64,000 nucleotides of DNA from Salvelinus alpinus. Its lineage: Eukaryota; Chordata; Actinopteri; Salmoniformes; Salmonidae. Below the pieces are notes generated by a model that worked only from the letters and a program-made list of their open reading frames with translations, searched no databases and was not told the origin of the DNA. Shown here in pieces: positions 61,881-64,000 of this stretch. Position 1 is the first letter of the stretch. Each line of letters opens with the position of its first letter. Location of the stretch: the NCBI RefSeq assembly GCF_045679555.1, contig NC_092098.1:20924038-20988037 (forward strand). The letters run 5' to 3'. The translations under genes and the position numbers were made by a program.

Positions 61881-63578
61881 TTGTTAAACTATAGCACTAT
61901 AATTGAGAATTTCAATAAGCATTTTTCTACGGCTGGCCATGCTTTCCACCTGGCTACCCCTACCCCGGACAACAGCACTGCCCTCCCCTCTGCTACTCGC
62001 CCAAGCCTTCCCCATTTCTCTTTCTCCCAAATACAGTCAGCTGATGTTCTAAATGAGCTGCAAAATCTGGACCCTTACAAATCAGCCGGGCTAGATAATC
62101 TGGACCCTTTCTTTCTAAAACTATCTGCTGAAATTGTTGCCACCCCTATTACTAGCCTCTTCAACCTCTCTTTCGTGTCGTCTGAGATCCCCAAAGATTG
62201 GAAAGCAGCTGCGGTTATCCCCCTCTTCAAAGGGGGGGACACCCTTGACCCTAACTGCTACAGACCTATATCTATCCTACCCTGCCTTTCTAAGGTCTTC
62301 GAAAGCCAAGTCAACAAACAGATTACCGACCATTTCGAATCCCACCACACCTTCTCCGCAATGCAATCTGGTTTCAGAGCTGGTCATGGGTGCACCTCAG
62401 CCACGCTCAAGGTCATAAACGATATCGTAACCGCCATCGATAGGAAACAATACTGTGCAGCCGTATTCATTGACCTGGCCAAGGCCTTTGACTCTGTCAA
62501 TCACCACATCCTCATTGGCAGACTCGACAGCCTTGGTTTCTCTAATGATTGCCTCGCCTGGTTCACCAACTACTTCTCTGATCGAGTTCAGTGTGTCAAA
62601 TCGGAGGGTCTGTTGTCCGGGCCTCTGGCAGTCTCTATGGGGGTGCCACAGGGTTCAATTCTTGGACCGACTCTCTTCTCTGTTTACATCAATGATGTCG
62701 CTCTTGCTGCTGGTGATTCTCTGATCCACCTCTACGCAGACGACACTATTCTGTATACTTCTGGCCCTTCTTTTGACACTGTGTTAACAACCCTCCAGGC
62801 GAGCTTCAATGCCATACAACTCTCCTTCCGTGGCCTCCAACTGCTCTTAAATACAAGTAAAACCAAATGCATGCTCTTCAACCGATCGCTGCCTGCTCCT
62901 GCCCGCCTGTCCAACATCACTACTTTGGACGGCTCTGACTTAGAATATGTGGACACCTACAAATACCTAGGTGTCTGGTTAGACTGTAAACTCTCCTTCC
63001 AGACTCACATCAAACATCTCCAATCCAAAGTCAAATCTAGAATTGGCTTCCTATTCCGCAACAAAGCATCCTTTACTCATGCTGCCAAACATACCCTTGT
63101 AAAACTGACCATCCTACCAATCCTCGACTTCGGTGATGTCATTTACAAAATAGCCTCCAAAACCCTACTCAATAAATTGGATGCAGTCTATCACAGTGCC
63201 ATCCGTTTTGTCACCAAAGCCCCATATACTACCCACCACTGCGACCTGTACACTCTCGTTGGCTGGCCCTCGCTTCATACTCGTCGCCAAACCCACTGGT
63301 TCCAGGTCATCTACAAGACCCTGCTAGGTAAAGTCCCCCCTTATCTCAGCTCGCTGGTCACCATAGCAGCACCTACCTGTAGCACGCGCTCCAGCAGGTA
63401 TATCTCTCTAGTCACCCCCAAAACCAATTCTTCCTTTGGACGCCTCTCCTTCCAGTTCTCTGCTGCCAATGACTGGAACGAACTACAAAAATCTCTGAAA
63501 CTGGAAACACCTATCTCCCTCACTAGCTTTAAGCACCAGCTGTCAGAGCAGCTCATAGATTACTGCACCTGTACATAA
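61881..63578 (+). CDS. Non-LTR retrotransposon reverse transcriptase, intact 565-codon frame (5'-truncated)
   Basis: The frame reads STIIENFNKHFSTAG at the start and contains the full RT: LDPYKSAGLDNLDPFFLKL (fingers), WKAAAVIPLFKGGDTLDPNC and YRPISILPCLSKVFESQVNK, QSGFRAGHGCTSATL, FIDLAKAFDSVNHHIL (first catalytic Asp), GVPQGSILGPTLFSVYINDV, and LYADDTILY (catalytic box). The thumb and C-terminal region follow, ending LIDYCTCT. The endonuclease is missing, and the start Met is only the first ATG in a 5'-truncated copy. The Rex1/CR1 branch is possible but not settled; L2 copies here have different sequences. No stop or frameshift occurs in 1.7 kb, so this is a young copy. It copies RNA into DNA at a nicked target site in its active form. 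Confidence 0.85.
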   Translation: MLNYSTIIENFNKHFSTAGHAFHLATPTPDNSTALPSATRPSLPHFSFSQIQSADVLNELQNLDPYKSAGLDNLDPFFLKLSAEIVATPITSLFNLSFVSSEIPKDWKAAAVIPLFKGGDTLDPNCYRPISILPCLSKVFESQVNKQITDHFESHHTFSAMQSGFRAGHGCTSATLKVINDIVTAIDRKQYCAAVFIDLAKAFDSVNHHILIGRLDSLGFSNDCLAWFTNYFSDRVQCVKSEGLLSGPLAVSMGVPQGSILGPTLFSVYINDVALAAGDSLIHLYADDTILYTSGPSFDTVLTTLQASFNAIQLSFRGLQLLLNTSKTKCMLFNRSLPAPARLSNITTLDGSDLEYVDTYKYLGVWLDCKLSFQTHIKHLQSKVKSRIGFLFRNKASFTHAAKHTLVKLTILPILDFGDVIYKIASKTLLNKLDAVYHSAIRFVTKAPYTTHHCDLYTLVGWPSLHTRRQTHWFQVIYKTLLGKVPPYLSSLVTIAAPTCSTRSSRYISLVTPKTNSSFGRLSFQFSAANDWNELQKSLKLETPISLTSFKHQLSEQLIDYCTCT

Positions 63579-64000
63579 CCCATCTACAATTTAGCCCAAA
63601 CAACTACCTCTTTACCTACTGTATTTATTTATTAATTTATTTTGCTCCTTTGCACCCCATTATTTCTGTCTCTACTTTGCACTTTCTTCCACTGCAAACC
63701 AACCATTCCATTGTTTTTTTAGTTTTTATTTTAGTTGCTGTGTTGTACTCACTTCGCCTCCATGGCCTTTTATATTTTTATTTATTTATACATATATTTG
63801 TTTGCCTTCACCTCCCTTATCTCACCTCACTTGCTCACATTGTATATAGACTTATTTTTTTTTTCACTGTATTATTGACTATATGTTTGTTTTACTCCAT
63901 GTGTAACTATGTGTTGTTGTATGTGTCGAACTGCTTTGCTTTATCTTGGCCAGGTCGCAATTGTAAATGAGAACGTGTTCTCAATTTGCCTACCTGGTTA
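63579..64000 (+). mobile_element. 3' UTR and tail of the non-LTR retrotransposon
   Basis: AT-rich sequence runs from the RT stop to the window edge. It ends in CTTGGCCAGGTCGCAATTGT, AAATGAGAACGTGTTCTCAA and TTTGCCTACCTGGTTA, a 3' end I recognise from salmonid LINEs. The CCTAGTTAAATAAAGG tails of HpaI-type SINEs are similar in form. The element continues past position 64000, so its 3' target duplication is not visible. Confidence 0.7.

Overview
The window is vertebrate nuclear DNA, almost certainly from a salmonid fish (genus not resolvable by eye). The evidence is two teleost-type multi-exon genes embedded in a dense set of repeats that I recognise as salmonid: many decayed Tc1-like transposons (one of the Sleeping Beauty type), tRNA-derived SINEs of the HpaI/SmaI kind, an L2-type LINE, and Gypsy-type LTR elements. 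There is nothing prokaryotic here: no operons, CRISPR array or phage.

Host genes. Both are on the minus strand, head to tail. (1) The 5' part of prps1 (ribose-phosphate diphosphokinase 1): coding exon 1 at 12372..12493, exon 2 at 1045..1228 and exon 3 at 666..764. Intron 1 is about 11.1 kb and is filled with transposons; the gene runs off the left edge. (2) nexmif (KIAA2022, neurite extension and migration factor): a 76-base first coding stretch at 31286..31361 spliced in phase 1 to one giant coding exon at 25676..29676, predicting 1358 residues. A long AT-rich stretch downstream (about 23.1 to 25.7 kb) is probably its 3' UTR. A 24-bp minisatellite lies about 0.8 kb upstream of the first coding exon, probably in an untranslated-leader intron.

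Repeat landscape. 2.2 to 12 kb (prps1 intron 1): MITEs, SINE fragments, and a Tc1 copy split by a 1302-bp hAT-like element with a clean 8-bp target duplication. 12.7 to 20.4 kb: two minus-strand zinc-knuckle (gag-like) ORF1 pseudogenes. One is split by a Tc1 copy, the other by a 4.7-kb Gypsy-type fragment with integrase upstream of reverse transcriptase, which is itself split by a Sleeping-Beauty-type Tc1. 33.9 to 37.9 kb: a nest of at least three layers (short LTR retrotransposon, then a TTAA-target element in its 5' LTR, then an L2 LINE), with target duplications visible at each layer. 38.4 to 64 kb: no host exon found with confidence; further Tc1 copies, SINEs, MITEs, two long (GT)n microsatellites, two near-perfect hairpins, and at the right edge a non-LTR retrotransposon with an uninterrupted 565-codon reverse-transcriptase frame.

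The two host genes have unrelated roles (nucleotide precursor synthesis; a neuronal nuclear protein), so their adjacency is a synteny observation. I found no clearly new biological system. The most interesting items are the datable nested insertions, insertion copies of LTR-type sequence flanked by unusually long direct repeats, the competing splice donors in prps1 exon 2, and the hairpins.
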